Below, piece after piece: positions 1-8,047 of a stretch of DNA of 31,667 bases. The translations under genes were made by a program, and so were the position numbers. This DNA is from Oleispira sp051275515 (GTDB lineage: Bacteria; Pseudomonadota; Gammaproteobacteria; Pseudomonadales; Oceanobacteraceae), in NCBI GenBank assembly GCA_051275515.1, contig JBNMOT010000022.1, positions 1 through 31,667 on the forward strand, read 5' to 3'. Each line of letters opens with the position of its first letter. The stretch's first letter is position 1. The notes beneath the pieces were generated by a model. That model was not told the DNA's origin and did not search any database. It worked only from the letters and a program-made list of their open reading frames with translations.

Positions 1-237
1 TTTGATGTTGACACTAAATATCAGCAATCTTGTGGCATATGCCATTCTATGGGTGTTGCTGGCGCGCCTAAAGCTTTTGACGAAGCCGCTTGGGCACCCC
101 GCCTTGCATTAGGTATGGACGCATTAGTAGCCAGCGTTAAAAATGGTAAAAATGCAATGCCACCAAAAGGCTTGTGTAATGATTGCACTGATGACCAGTA
201 CAAAGCATTAATTACCCATATGGCTACAAGTAAATAA
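1..237 (+). CDS. Cytochrome c5-like monohaem protein, 5' end outside window
   Basis: The first frame is open from base 1 to a TAA at 235-237, so the N-terminus and any signal peptide lie upstream. A haem attachment motif C-G-I-C-H is seen at codons 11-15. A second cysteine pair, C-N-D-C, follows a Met-Pro-Pro-Lys-Gly stretch near the end. In the cytochrome c5 family that Met is the sixth iron ligand and the late cysteine pair forms a disulfide. The protein would be a periplasmic electron carrier. It is followed after 29 bases by the dihaem cytochrome c4 gene in the same direction, a pairing seen in related gammaproteobacteria, so the two are probably co-transcribed. Redox partners cannot be read from the sequence. 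Confidence 0.85.
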   Translation, partial: FDVDTKYQQSCGICHSMGVAGAPKAFDEAAWAPRLALGMDALVASVKNGKNAMPPKGLCNDCTDDQYKALITHMATSK

Positions 238-266
238 TTAAAATTTTATAAAAACCGGACCTGACG

Positions 267-869
267 ATGAAAAAACTACTGATTAGCTTAATTGTTTCTG
301 TTGGCCTTATCTCTACTGCACATGCAGGCGGCGATGCGGTTGCAGGAAAAGCCAAAGCAGCCACCTGTGGTGCCTGTCACGGCGCTGACGGTAATAGCTT
401 AGTGCCTAGCTTCCCTAAAATTGCCGGTCAAGGCGAGCGTTATTTAGTGAAGCAAATCACTGAGATTAAGAATGGTGATCGTCAGGTTCCACAAATGATG
501 GGATTTGTAATGGGGTTAAGTGACACAGATATTGCTGATATCTCTGCTTACTTTGCTAGCCAAACTGCCTCCGGCGGTGCTGCTGACCCTACGCTTGTTG
601 AAGCCGGTAAAAAGATCTTTTTAGGCGGAAATCAAGAAACAGGCATTCCTGCTTGTATTGCATGTCACGGTCCAAATGGTAAAGGCGTTGATGCTGCAGG
701 CTTTCCTAGCCTAGCAGGTCAGTATGACGCTTACACTGAGTCTCAGCTGAAAGCCTTTTACAGCGGTGAGCGTAATAACGATGCTAACAATGTTATGCGT
801 GATATTGCATCGCGCATGCACATGAAAGAAATCAAAGCGGTGTCTAGCTACATACAAGGGTTGAAATAA
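267..869 (+). CDS. Cytochrome c4, dihaem periplasmic electron carrier
   Basis: The 200-residue product begins with a typical signal peptide ending A-H-A at residues 18-20. Two haem motifs are visible: C-G-A-C-H at 34-38 and C-I-A-C-H at 130-134. The two halves resemble each other, each with a Pro-Lys/Ser-Leu-Ala-Gly-Gln region and downstream Met-rich stretches that could supply the axial Met. This two-domain layout and length are those of cytochrome c4, which passes electrons to terminal oxidases at the periplasmic face of the inner membrane. No strong ribosome binding site precedes the ATG. A clear terminator follows at 936-962, so the transcript should end before dsbA. Confidence 0.93.
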   Translation: MKKLLISLIVSVGLISTAHAGGDAVAGKAKAATCGACHGADGNSLVPSFPKIAGQGERYLVKQITEIKNGDRQVPQMMGFVMGLSDTDIADISAYFASQTASGGAADPTLVEAGKKIFLGGNQETGIPACIACHGPNGKGVDAAGFPSLAGQYDAYTESQLKAFYSGERNNDANNVMRDIASRMHMKEIKAVSSYIQGLK

Positions 870-935
870 CCTACGTTAATTTTTTGACAATGTGTTTTTG
901 AATCTCTTTTAGAACACTTAAGTGTCATAGAATGT

Positions 936-962
936 AAAAAGCGGCTTCGGCCGCTTTTTTTT
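936..962 (+). terminator. Rho-independent terminator after cytochrome c4
   Basis: A perfect 10-bp stem (936-945 with 950-959) closes on a TTCG tetraloop flanked by C and G, and a T run continues to 962. The stem starts with five A residues, so the element could also work on the other strand. It separates the cytochrome genes from dsbA. Confidence 0.93.
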
Positions 963-1007
963 GTGACCTGAATACCTACCTATGAGGGAACCTTTATGCC
1001 ACAATAT

Positions 1008-1036
1008 TTGTCAACAACACCTACAATGACTAAATT
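1008..1036 (+). promoter_or_regulatory. Candidate sigma-70 promoter for dsbA
   Basis: TTGTCA at 1008-1013 (5 of 6 to the -35 consensus) and TAAATT at 1031-1036 (4 of 6 to the -10) are 17 bases apart. Start of transcription would fall near 1043, giving a leader of about 30 bases before dsbA. It lies just after the upstream terminator, where a new promoter is expected. Inferred from consensus only. Confidence 0.45.
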
Positions 1037-1074
1037 GATCCACTAAATTAGAACCAATCGTTTCGGAGTTCCAG

Positions 1075-1722
1075 ATGTTAGGACGTATCCTTACTAGTGC
1101 CGCCATTCTTTTTGCCAGCTTTAGCAGTATTGCCGCAGAAGGTCATGATCATAAAGAAGCCCCCATTACCGATATGAGCAAGGCTTATACTTTAATCGAA
1201 CAACCACAAACGGTGCCTGCTAACGGCAAAGTGCATGTTGAAGAATTATTTTGGTATGGCTGTGGTCACTGTTTTACGTTGGAAGATCACGTCAATTCAT
1301 GGGCTGCTAAACTACCCAGCGATGTAGAATTTAGTCGTATTCCTGCCATGTTCGGCAAGTCTTGGGTTATTCACGCACAACTGTATTACATGGGCGAAGT
1401 ATTAGGCATTACTGAAAAATCACATGGCGATATTTTTAACGCCATTCACATTAATGGTCAGCGTCTACAACGTAAGTCTGAACAGAAAGATTTTTTTGCC
1501 GCCTACGGTGTGAGCGAAGAGGATTTTGATAAAACATATAGTTCATTCACCGTTAAAAGCCGTCTGCAACAAGGCGACAAACGCATTCGAGCGTATCGCG
1601 TAAGCGGTGTGCCCGCGATTGTGGTTAACGGTAAATATTTAGTGGATGCCAGCTCTGCAGGCGGACAACACAATATATTTAAAGTAGTTGATTACTTAAT
1701 CGCACAAGAGCGTAACAAATAA
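1075..1722 (+). CDS. dsbA: Thiol:disulfide interchange protein DsbA
   Basis: The 215-residue protein has an N-terminal signal peptide (hydrophobic stretch 5-20, cleavage likely near A20-A21) and a thioredoxin fold. The active-site motif C-G-H-C lies at residues 63-66, after F-W-Y-G. The cis-proline loop is V179-P180. In the DsbA family these residues introduce disulfide bonds into exported proteins, with DsbB as re-oxidant. The mature N-terminus is short and histidine-containing (H-D-H). GGAG at 1065-1068 is well spaced from the ATG. Nearby periplasmic cytochromes and the following endonuclease-fold gene, 21 bases downstream, match the dsbA neighbourhood of pseudomonads. Confidence 0.95.
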   Translation: MLGRILTSAAILFASFSSIAAEGHDHKEAPITDMSKAYTLIEQPQTVPANGKVHVEELFWYGCGHCFTLEDHVNSWAAKLPSDVEFSRIPAMFGKSWVIHAQLYYMGEVLGITEKSHGDIFNAIHINGQRLQRKSEQKDFFAAYGVSEEDFDKTYSSFTVKSRLQQGDKRIRAYRVSGVPAIVVNGKYLVDASSAGGQHNIFKVVDYLIAQERNK

Positions 1723-1743
1723 GTCTCTTTTTAGGATTTCTGA

Positions 1744-2556
1744 ATGGCGAATCATCGACTCAGCTTATCCGATTTTTTAAAGGCCTTGCCTGATCCAGAC
1801 AGGGCCTCTAATCAGCTCAACCTCATTAGTTTTAATATTCAAGTAGGCATTCAAACGGCCGCGTATCATCACTACCTCACCCGAAGCTGGCAACACTTAC
1901 TACCCCATAAGCGACGCATGGCAACGCTTAATCGTATTGCGGATATATTGAGGCACTTTGACATTGCGGCTATTCAGGAAGCTGATGGGGGTAGTTGGCG
2001 CAGCAATTTTATCAACCAAGTAGAACACATTGCCAAGAAAGCCGAGTTTCCTCACTGGTTTCAACAAACAAACCGGAATATGAAACCCATCGCTAAGCAC
2101 AGCAATGGGTTGCTCTCTCGATTAGAACCTTATCAAGTTGAATACCATAAATTACCCGGATTATTACCTGGCAGAGGGGCGATGGTCATGAAAATAGGTC
2201 AGCAAGAACCTCTATTTATCATCGTATTGCACCTTGCATTAGGGCCCAAGACTCAAGCAGCTCAACTGGGATATATTCAAAATCTAATCGCAGAGGCTAA
2301 GCATGTCGTGATTATGGGCGATTTGAATAATCATGCCGATCACCTTCTCACCAATACGCCCTTGGCCAAATTGAATTTTCATTCAGTTGATCCACTATTG
2401 CATACTTTTCCAAGCTGGCAACCTCAGCGTGGGCTTGATCATATACTGGTCAGCGATGGTTTAAAGATTAATCAAGTGGCCGTTTTAGATACTCCCATTT
2501 CAGACCACCTGCCTATCGCAATGCAGATTCAGCTACCCAGAAAAATTATTCTTTAA
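1744..2556 (+). CDS. Endonuclease/exonuclease/phosphatase (EEP) fold protein
   Basis: The 270-residue product carries the ordered motifs of the EEP superfamily (DNase I/exonuclease III fold): S-F-N at 29-31, Q-E with Glu79 as likely metal ligand, G-D-L-N-N at 192-196, a late L-D-H-I, and S-D-H at 253-255. These residues make up the metal-dependent phosphodiesterase site, so it should be catalytically competent. No signal peptide is evident, so it is probably cytoplasmic. AGGA precedes the start at good spacing. The same kind of gene lies between dsbA and the dgcP diguanylate cyclase in Pseudomonas, as here. The substrate is not known to me and cannot be deduced; nucleic acid, nucleotide or phospholipid are all possible. 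Confidence 0.85.
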   Translation: MANHRLSLSDFLKALPDPDRASNQLNLISFNIQVGIQTAAYHHYLTRSWQHLLPHKRRMATLNRIADILRHFDIAAIQEADGGSWRSNFINQVEHIAKKAEFPHWFQQTNRNMKPIAKHSNGLLSRLEPYQVEYHKLPGLLPGRGAMVMKIGQQEPLFIIVLHLALGPKTQAAQLGYIQNLIAEAKHVVIMGDLNNHADHLLTNTPLAKLNFHSVDPLLHTFPSWQPQRGLDHILVSDGLKINQVAVLDTPISDHLPIAMQIQLPRKIIL

Positions 2557-2635
2557 TTATTTAGCCTTTTAAGACTGCACTTTGCTTATATTTTTCTATA
2601 CTTACTATTGTTAATACTTACATTGGTATAAGGAT

Positions 2636-4378
2636 ATGCCGCAAGCAAGCGATAATTCAAGCAAAGACACCCACAAATGGCGTGACAAATACCTAGATCT
2701 CATCGAGCAGCATGAGCAGTATGAGAAAAGCAGCGAACGTAAATACGACCAATTGCGACGAGCATTGGTGGTTGTATCTCTGCTAGCAGAGGGTCAAGCA
2801 GATAGTATCGACAAACCTCTAGCAACGTTGCGCGAAGCCATTAAACCTCAAAATGAAGGTCGCGGACTTGAATCCAGCGTGCAAGCGCTACAGGCTGAGG
2901 TGAACCACTTTGAACAGCAATGGCAGTTTCGAGCCGATGAAGTTCTACTGAGCTTACAAAATGCCTCAAAAAACTTATTACGCCTACCTTGCTCAAGTGA
3001 TGAAAAACGACGCATCAAAAAAATTGTAAGCAAATCAAAGGAACACTTAAAACAGTGGTCTGGTTATGGCAAACAATTAAAAGCGTGGTCTGAATTACTA
3101 TCTGACCTAACGATCGATAAAAATTCCGATATCATCCCAAAAGATAATTCCGGTGGGTTTCTCAGCCGCTTATTTCAAAGTACACCCACGATACCCTCAA
3201 ACTCACTATCACCAGAAAATAAGTCTGATTTAAACAGCACGATTGAAACAATAACGCCTGCACCTCAGGAAGCATCGCTTGAAGTATTAAAACCCAAGGT
3301 CAGCTTAGCCTTGGATGGAAAAGAGAAACCAGTCTATGACCACATAGAGCAAGAAATTAGTGTCATGTTAACCAACCTACTGACTCAGTTGGTTATCCCT
3401 ACGCGCTACAATGATCAATTAGACGATCTAAAAAAGACATTAACAAGCAAACTTAACGGGTATGAATTAGTGCCGCTGTTAGAGCAAGTCACTCACCTAG
3501 TCATTGATGCTTTAGGTGATGGCCAAGAAGAGTTTGAATATTTTTTACAAGGCTTAGATCAACGCCTAGAAACCATTCAGCAACTTGTAAATAATGCTTC
3601 CCACAGACAAATAAACCGCCGCGATGCTCGTTTTGTATTTGAAGGGTTGCTAGAAGGGCAGGTTGATAGCATTCTCTCGGTCGTCAATAGTGAGCATAGT
3701 CTTGGTGAATTAGGCGACAGCATTGGCGAACAGCTTGGTTTAATTATTCAGGCCATGCAGGCTTATAGTTCAGAAGAATATCATCGTGAAACCGAAATCA
3801 CTGAACAGTTGCGTAATATGCAATTGAAACTAGATGATATGGTGAAATTAGCAGAATCTGCTCAGTACGCCATTGAGGAGCAACGTAAAAAAGCGATGCA
3901 TGATTATCTCACTGAAATGCCAAACCGTGAAGCTTACCAGCAGCGTTTAGAGCAAGAGGTTCAGCGCATTGATCGCTATGGCGGTAAGCTGTCCCTCATG
4001 GTGTGTGACGTTGATTCATTCAAACGCATCAACGATGCCTACGGCCATTTAGCCGGTGACAAAGTGCTGAGGATCATCGCTAAATCAATGCAGAGAAACC
4101 TAAGAAGCACTGATTTCATTGCTCGTTTTGGTGGCGAGGAGTTTGTTGCACTCATGCCTGAAACCTCCACTAGGGAAGCAGAAATAGTGGCCGAGAAAAT
4201 GCGAAAAAAGATTGAAGAAAGTCCATTCAATTTTAAAAAAGAACCGGTACAAATTACCGTCTCTTTTGGCATTAGCGAATTTGCTGAAGGTGAGAGTGCT
4301 GCTGACGTTTTTTCTCGTGCAGATAAAGCGTTATATGAAGCAAAAGATAAAGGCCGCAACCGAGTCCAACTAGGCTAA
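2636..4378 (+). CDS. dgcP: Diguanylate cyclase, DgcP-like (GGEEF domain)
   Basis: The 580-residue protein has a long N-terminal region without recognisable sensor motifs or membrane segments. A helical linker rich in Glu, Gln and Lys follows at about 385-425, then a C-terminal GGDEF domain starting with D-Y-L-T-E-M-P-N-R near residue 423. The active-site signature is G-G-E-E-F at 499-503. An R-S-T-D inhibitory-site motif sits at 490-493, exactly five residues before it, so c-di-GMP synthesis with product inhibition is expected. Location after dsbA and the EEP gene matches dgcP of Pseudomonas, whose N-terminal region directs it to the cell pole; orthology is inferred from context and architecture. 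AGGA lies only one base from the ATG, unusually close. Confidence 0.85.
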   Translation: MPQASDNSSKDTHKWRDKYLDLIEQHEQYEKSSERKYDQLRRALVVVSLLAEGQADSIDKPLATLREAIKPQNEGRGLESSVQALQAEVNHFEQQWQFRADEVLLSLQNASKNLLRLPCSSDEKRRIKKIVSKSKEHLKQWSGYGKQLKAWSELLSDLTIDKNSDIIPKDNSGGFLSRLFQSTPTIPSNSLSPENKSDLNSTIETITPAPQEASLEVLKPKVSLALDGKEKPVYDHIEQEISVMLTNLLTQLVIPTRYNDQLDDLKKTLTSKLNGYELVPLLEQVTHLVIDALGDGQEEFEYFLQGLDQRLETIQQLVNNASHRQINRRDARFVFEGLLEGQVDSILSVVNSEHSLGELGDSIGEQLGLIIQAMQAYSSEEYHRETEITEQLRNMQLKLDDMVKLAESAQYAIEEQRKKAMHDYLTEMPNREAYQQRLEQEVQRIDRYGGKLSLMVCDVDSFKRINDAYGHLAGDKVLRIIAKSMQRNLRSTDFIARFGGEEFVALMPETSTREAEIVAEKMRKKIEESPFNFKKEPVQITVSFGISEFAEGESAADVFSRADKALYEAKDKGRNRVQLG

Positions 4379-4484
4379 GTGCGTTAACTTTTTTCACCAA
4401 AGACAATCAGAGCTTACTAATGTAATAAGCCGACGGATCGTCCCCTTTGTTTCAGCACGCTAGCTTTTTTACTAACGTCTATCC

Positions 4485-5375
4485 TTAGCCCTGCCGTTTG
4501 GCCGCGTTTTGCAATGCAGCAATACGATCATCAAGGGGTGGGTGGCTAGAGAATAAAACTGAAAGTTTACCTTCACCGCGAATACCAAACGCCACTAACT
4601 CGCCGCTCAACTCACTGGGTTGGTCATAAGTTTCTTTCAAACGCATTAAAGCACTGGCCATCGCGGCGTGACTGGTTAATGCCGCACCCGCTTCATCTGC
4701 ACGAAACTCACGACGACGACTGAACCAGGCAACAATCGTAGACGCTAGAATACCCAGCACGATCTCAGCAACAAAAGTGGTGATGTAAAACGCAATGCCT
4801 GGGCCGTGTTCATTTTTGAATAGCGCCTTATCAACAAAGTTACCAATGATACGAGCAAAGAACATAACAAACGCGTTTACCACACCTTGAATCAAGGCTA
4901 ACGTGACCATGTCGCCGTTGGCGACGTGACCAATTTCGTGACCCAGTACAGCCGCTACTTCGTCTTTATTCATGCGCTGTAATAAACCCGTCGATACCGC
5001 AACCAGTGCGTTATTTTTATTCCAACCCGTCGCAAATGCATTAGGCGCATCCGATTGGAAAATCCCAACTTCAGGCATACCAATGCCGGCTTTATCAGAT
5101 AACGCTTTTACGGTGCTGTATAACCACTGTTCAGAAGCATTTTGAGGCTGCTCAATTAGCTGCACACCCATGCTGCGTTTGGCCATCCATTTAGAGATAA
5201 GCAAAGAAACAAACGACCCTGCCATACCAAAGACTAAACAAAAAGCGAGTAGGTTGCTCAGGTTCAGGTTATTACCTTGCTCTAAATAACTGCCGACACC
5301 CAATAAACTCAATGTGATGCTGGCAACAGCGATCACAGCTAAGTTAGTTAATAAAAATAATACGATTCTCATCAT
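4485..5375 (-). CDS. htpX: Membrane zinc metalloprotease HtpX
   Basis: The 296-residue protein has two N-terminal membrane segments (about 4-26 and 41-60) and two more hydrophobic segments around 160-215. The zinc-binding H-E-I-G-H lies at 146-150, and R-R-R-E-F-R-A-D-E holds the likely third ligand Glu223. This is the M48 layout of HtpX, an inner-membrane quality-control protease that degrades misfolded membrane proteins with FtsH. TAGGAG sits nine bases before the first of two adjacent ATG codons, favouring 5375 as start. The gene converges with the diguanylate cyclase. The 106 bases between them hold no convincing terminator. No heat-shock promoter was recognised upstream. Confidence 0.95.
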   Translation of the reverse strand: MMRIVLFLLTNLAVIAVASITLSLLGVGSYLEQGNNLNLSNLLAFCLVFGMAGSFVSLLISKWMAKRSMGVQLIEQPQNASEQWLYSTVKALSDKAGIGMPEVGIFQSDAPNAFATGWNKNNALVAVSTGLLQRMNKDEVAAVLGHEIGHVANGDMVTLALIQGVVNAFVMFFARIIGNFVDKALFKNEHGPGIAFYITTFVAEIVLGILASTIVAWFSRRREFRADEAGAALTSHAAMASALMRLKETYDQPSELSGELVAFGIRGEGKLSVLFSSHPPLDDRIAALQNAAKRQG

Positions 5376-5578
5376 CAGAGAATGCTCCTAAAAATTTATT
5401 AATAAGCGATTCTTCGCTCATTAGCGGATTACTGCATTAAGACTGAAAGGTGTTCGAAAATGTGTTTTTGAAACAGAGCTATATATGCCGTTTTTTAGCA
5501 GAATTTTCAACAATTAATAAACGTTTGAGCGGTTCTTTTGGTCAACAAGTGTCAGTGGTCTTTTACTTCCCTTGACAC

Positions 5579-6409
5579 TTAAACCTTGGGTGACACTAAA
5601 CTGTTGCGAATACTCATAATAACCGGAGCCGATTCAGGACGAACGCCTCGCCATGCGTTGAAAGATTCTGCCGCTTGCTCAACCAACATGCCCAGACCAT
5701 CAAGCGTTACTGCTGCGTTTTTACTTTTGGCCCATTGATTAAAGACCGTCGATTCTGCACCGTACATCATGTCATAACAGGTCGTAGACTGGTCGACCAC
5801 CGATGCGGGAATCGGAGGTAATTCACCACTCAAACTTGCCGACGTGCCATTAATGATTAAATCGAATCGCCCTTGTATTTCGTCAAAACCACAGCCCTTT
5901 ATTCTGCCCACATCCGCAAAATCTTTGGCTAGGTTTTTGGCCTTAGAAATTGTTCTATTGGCAACGACGACCTCTAAAGGTTTCTCTTCTAACACAGGCT
6001 CTAAAATTCCGCGTACCGCGCCACCTGCTCCGAGTACCAGCACACGTTTGCCGGTAATCGCACAGCCATGATTCACAGTAATATCACGCACCATTCCAAT
6101 ACCATCGGTATTATCGGCATGTATTGAACCGTCTTTTCTTTTAATTAGAGTATTGACCGCACCTGCACGCAAAGCTCGAGATGAGTATGTGTCGGCGTAT
6201 TGCCAAGCGTCTTCTTTAAAAGGCACCGTCACATTTAAGCCCAAACCGTTACGGAAGAAACTATTCGCTTCATGTTTGAATTTTTCCAGAGGCACTAAAA
6301 TAGCTGAATAAATCAGGTCTTGCCCTGTTTGATCAGCGAAAGCACTGTGTATCTGTGGACTCTTACTATGGTTGATGGGGTTTCCCATCACCGCATATAA
6401 ATCGCTCAT
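5579..6409 (-). CDS. aroE: Shikimate dehydrogenase (NADP+)
   Basis: AroE reduces 3-dehydroshikimate to shikimate in aromatic amino acid synthesis, in the cytoplasm. The 276-residue product starts with the family motif G-N-P-I-N-H-S-K-S-P (9-18), which contacts substrate. It has the catalytic pair Lys65 (in N-V-T-V-P-F-K) and Asp102 (in N-T-D-G), the same numbers as E. coli. The NADP-binding loop G-A-G-G-A lies in the second domain. The ATG lies two bases after the hemF stop, so it is the last gene of the dprA-tsaC-hemF-aroE run, an order also found in Pseudomonas. No good Shine-Dalgarno is present, so translation may depend on coupling to hemF. Confidence 0.96.
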   Translation of the reverse strand: MSDLYAVMGNPINHSKSPQIHSAFADQTGQDLIYSAILVPLEKFKHEANSFFRNGLGLNVTVPFKEDAWQYADTYSSRALRAGAVNTLIKRKDGSIHADNTDGIGMVRDITVNHGCAITGKRVLVLGAGGAVRGILEPVLEEKPLEVVVANRTISKAKNLAKDFADVGRIKGCGFDEIQGRFDLIINGTSASLSGELPPIPASVVDQSTTCYDMMYGAESTVFNQWAKSKNAAVTLDGLGMLVEQAAESFNAWRGVRPESAPVIMSIRNSLVSPKV

Positions 6410-6411
6410 AT

Positions 6412-7359
6412 TTAAACCCAGTCTTTGTGCGGTAAAAAATCAGTATATAACTTAGCTTCTGGAGAACCCTCTTCAGGGCTCCAATTATAATCCCAATGCG
6501 TTACGGGCGGTAAAGACATCAAGATTGATTCAGTACGGCCATTTGATTGCAGTCCGAAAATAGTACCTCGGTCATACACCAAGTTAAATTCTACATAGCG
6601 GCCACGACGGTAGCATTGGAACTTACGCTCACGCTCACCAAACTCTGTCTCTTTACGCTTCGCCATAATAGGACAATAGGCCTGGATATAAGAGTTTGCA
6701 ATCGCTTGCATAAAATCAAACGACTTGTCGAAATCAACTTCACCCTGCCAGCTATTCAAGTCATCAAAGAATAAACCACCGACTCCGCGGTTTTCATCAC
6801 GATGCTTTAAATAAAAATATTCATCACACCATTTTTTATACTTCGGGTAAACCTCAGTACCAAATGGTTCGCAAGCGTTCTTGGCCGTCTGGTGCCAAGA
6901 GATGACATCTTCTTTAAAGGCATAAAAAGGCGTTAAATCAAAGCCACCGCCAAACCACCAGACAGGTTCTTCGCCTTCTTTTTCCGCCACGAACATACGC
7001 ACATTCGCGTGTGAGGTAGGTACATAAGGATTACGCGGGTGAATCACAAGTGAAACCCCCATCGCTTGAAAGCTTCGACCGGCTAATTCTGGACGAACTG
7101 CAGTTGCGGAAGCGGGGAGCTGAGCGCCCCTTACATGAGAGAAGTTAACGCCACCTTTCTCGATCACCACACCTTGCTCGAGTACACGGCTTCGACCACC
7201 GCCACCTTCTTCTCGTAACCAAGATTCTTCTAGAAACTTACCACCATCTTGTTCTTCTAATGCCGCACAAATACGATCTTGTAAATCAAGCAAGAAGCTT
7301 TTAACGGCTTCAATTTCGGTGTGAGTAACTTTTTCGGTTTTAGCCGTGTCTTGGCTCAT
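6412..7359 (-). CDS. hemF: Oxygen-dependent coproporphyrinogen III oxidase
   Basis: HemF oxidatively decarboxylates coproporphyrinogen III to protoporphyrinogen IX in haem synthesis, using O2. The 315-residue protein carries the family signatures in order: N-F-S-H-V-R-G, P-T-S-H-A-N-V-R, the W-W-F-G-G-G-F-D-L-T-P stretch, K-H-R-D-E-N-R-G-V-G-G, and the long Y-C-P-I-M through G-R-Y-V-E-F-N-L-V-Y-D-R-G-T block near 225-275. Length is normal for the family. It lies 35 bases after tsaC and two bases before aroE. An aerobic haem enzyme fits the haem-rich electron carriers at the left end, but no joint regulation is visible. Confidence 0.97.
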   Translation of the reverse strand: MSQDTAKTEKVTHTEIEAVKSFLLDLQDRICAALEEQDGGKFLEESWLREEGGGGRSRVLEQGVVIEKGGVNFSHVRGAQLPASATAVRPELAGRSFQAMGVSLVIHPRNPYVPTSHANVRMFVAEKEGEEPVWWFGGGFDLTPFYAFKEDVISWHQTAKNACEPFGTEVYPKYKKWCDEYFYLKHRDENRGVGGLFFDDLNSWQGEVDFDKSFDFMQAIANSYIQAYCPIMAKRKETEFGERERKFQCYRRGRYVEFNLVYDRGTIFGLQSNGRTESILMSLPPVTHWDYNWSPEEGSPEAKLYTDFLPHKDWV

Positions 7360-7394
7360 GTGTCGTGACTCTTTATCTAATCTAATATCAATGC

Positions 7395-7955
7395 CTATCT
7401 TACCCTTTGACCATCAAGAGTACGAATTTCTGAAGGCTTAGAATAACCGCCCAACTCACCAGGCAGGATATAACTGAGTTGATTGTTAAAGTACTTGCGC
7501 ACCTCTAGAGCAGACATCGCTGCTGTAAAACCCGAAGGATTAGCGGAAGTAGAAATAATCGGCCCTACTTGCGAACATAAAGCGCGTACTTGCGGATGAA
7601 GGCTAAAGCGAACAGCAATACTGCTGTGCTTTCCGCGAACGGATTCTGGTACCGATAACTTGCAAGGCAGTATCCAAGTGACAGGATGAGGGTAATCTTG
7701 CTCAATTTGAACGATGTCTTTTTCGACTAATGGGAGTAAAAACGGCTCAATATCCGACCGCTGTGAGCACAAAACAATCATGCCTTTTTCTAACGGCCTC
7801 TGCTTTAGACGAAGAATCTCATTAATCGCGGCTTCATCTGTCCATAAACAACCCAACCCCCAGACGCCTTCGGTAGGATAAGCAATAACGCCACCCGCTT
7901 TTAAGCTGGCGATGGCTTGCTGTAAATGAATATTTTCAGAGGAATCAGACACCAT
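7395..7955 (-). CDS. tsaC: Threonylcarbamoyl-AMP synthase TsaC
   Basis: TsaC (YrdC/RimN) makes threonylcarbamoyl-AMP from threonine, bicarbonate and ATP for the t6A37 modification of ANN-decoding tRNAs. The 186-residue protein is close to the single-domain E. coli length. It begins its fold with G-G-V-I-A-Y-P-T-E-G-V-W-G-L-G. It has the nucleotide-binding K-Q-R-P-x-x-K-G motif and the S-T-S-A-N-P-S-G motif near 136-143. It has only the YrdC domain, so it is the TsaC and not the longer Sua5 form. It sits between dprA (92 bases upstream) and hemF. The Pseudomonas cluster has a quinone reductase gene between tsaC and hemF, which is absent here. Confidence 0.95.
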   Translation of the reverse strand: MVSDSSENIHLQQAIASLKAGGVIAYPTEGVWGLGCLWTDEAAINEILRLKQRPLEKGMIVLCSQRSDIEPFLLPLVEKDIVQIEQDYPHPVTWILPCKLSVPESVRGKHSSIAVRFSLHPQVRALCSQVGPIISTSANPSGFTAAMSALEVRKYFNNQLSYILPGELGGYSKPSEIRTLDGQRVR

Positions 7956-8047
7956 AAACTCGTTCTTACTTTAGAGGACTTTCAGAATATTATAGAGGAT
8001 GAACCATCATACGCACACTTCTTCTAATTTAATCGCCTTGCATAAGC

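Noticed and set aside
4379..4484. Possible bidirectional terminator between the diguanylate cyclase and htpX
   Set aside because: Only a weak 5-bp GCTTA/TAAGC pairing without an adjacent T run was found.
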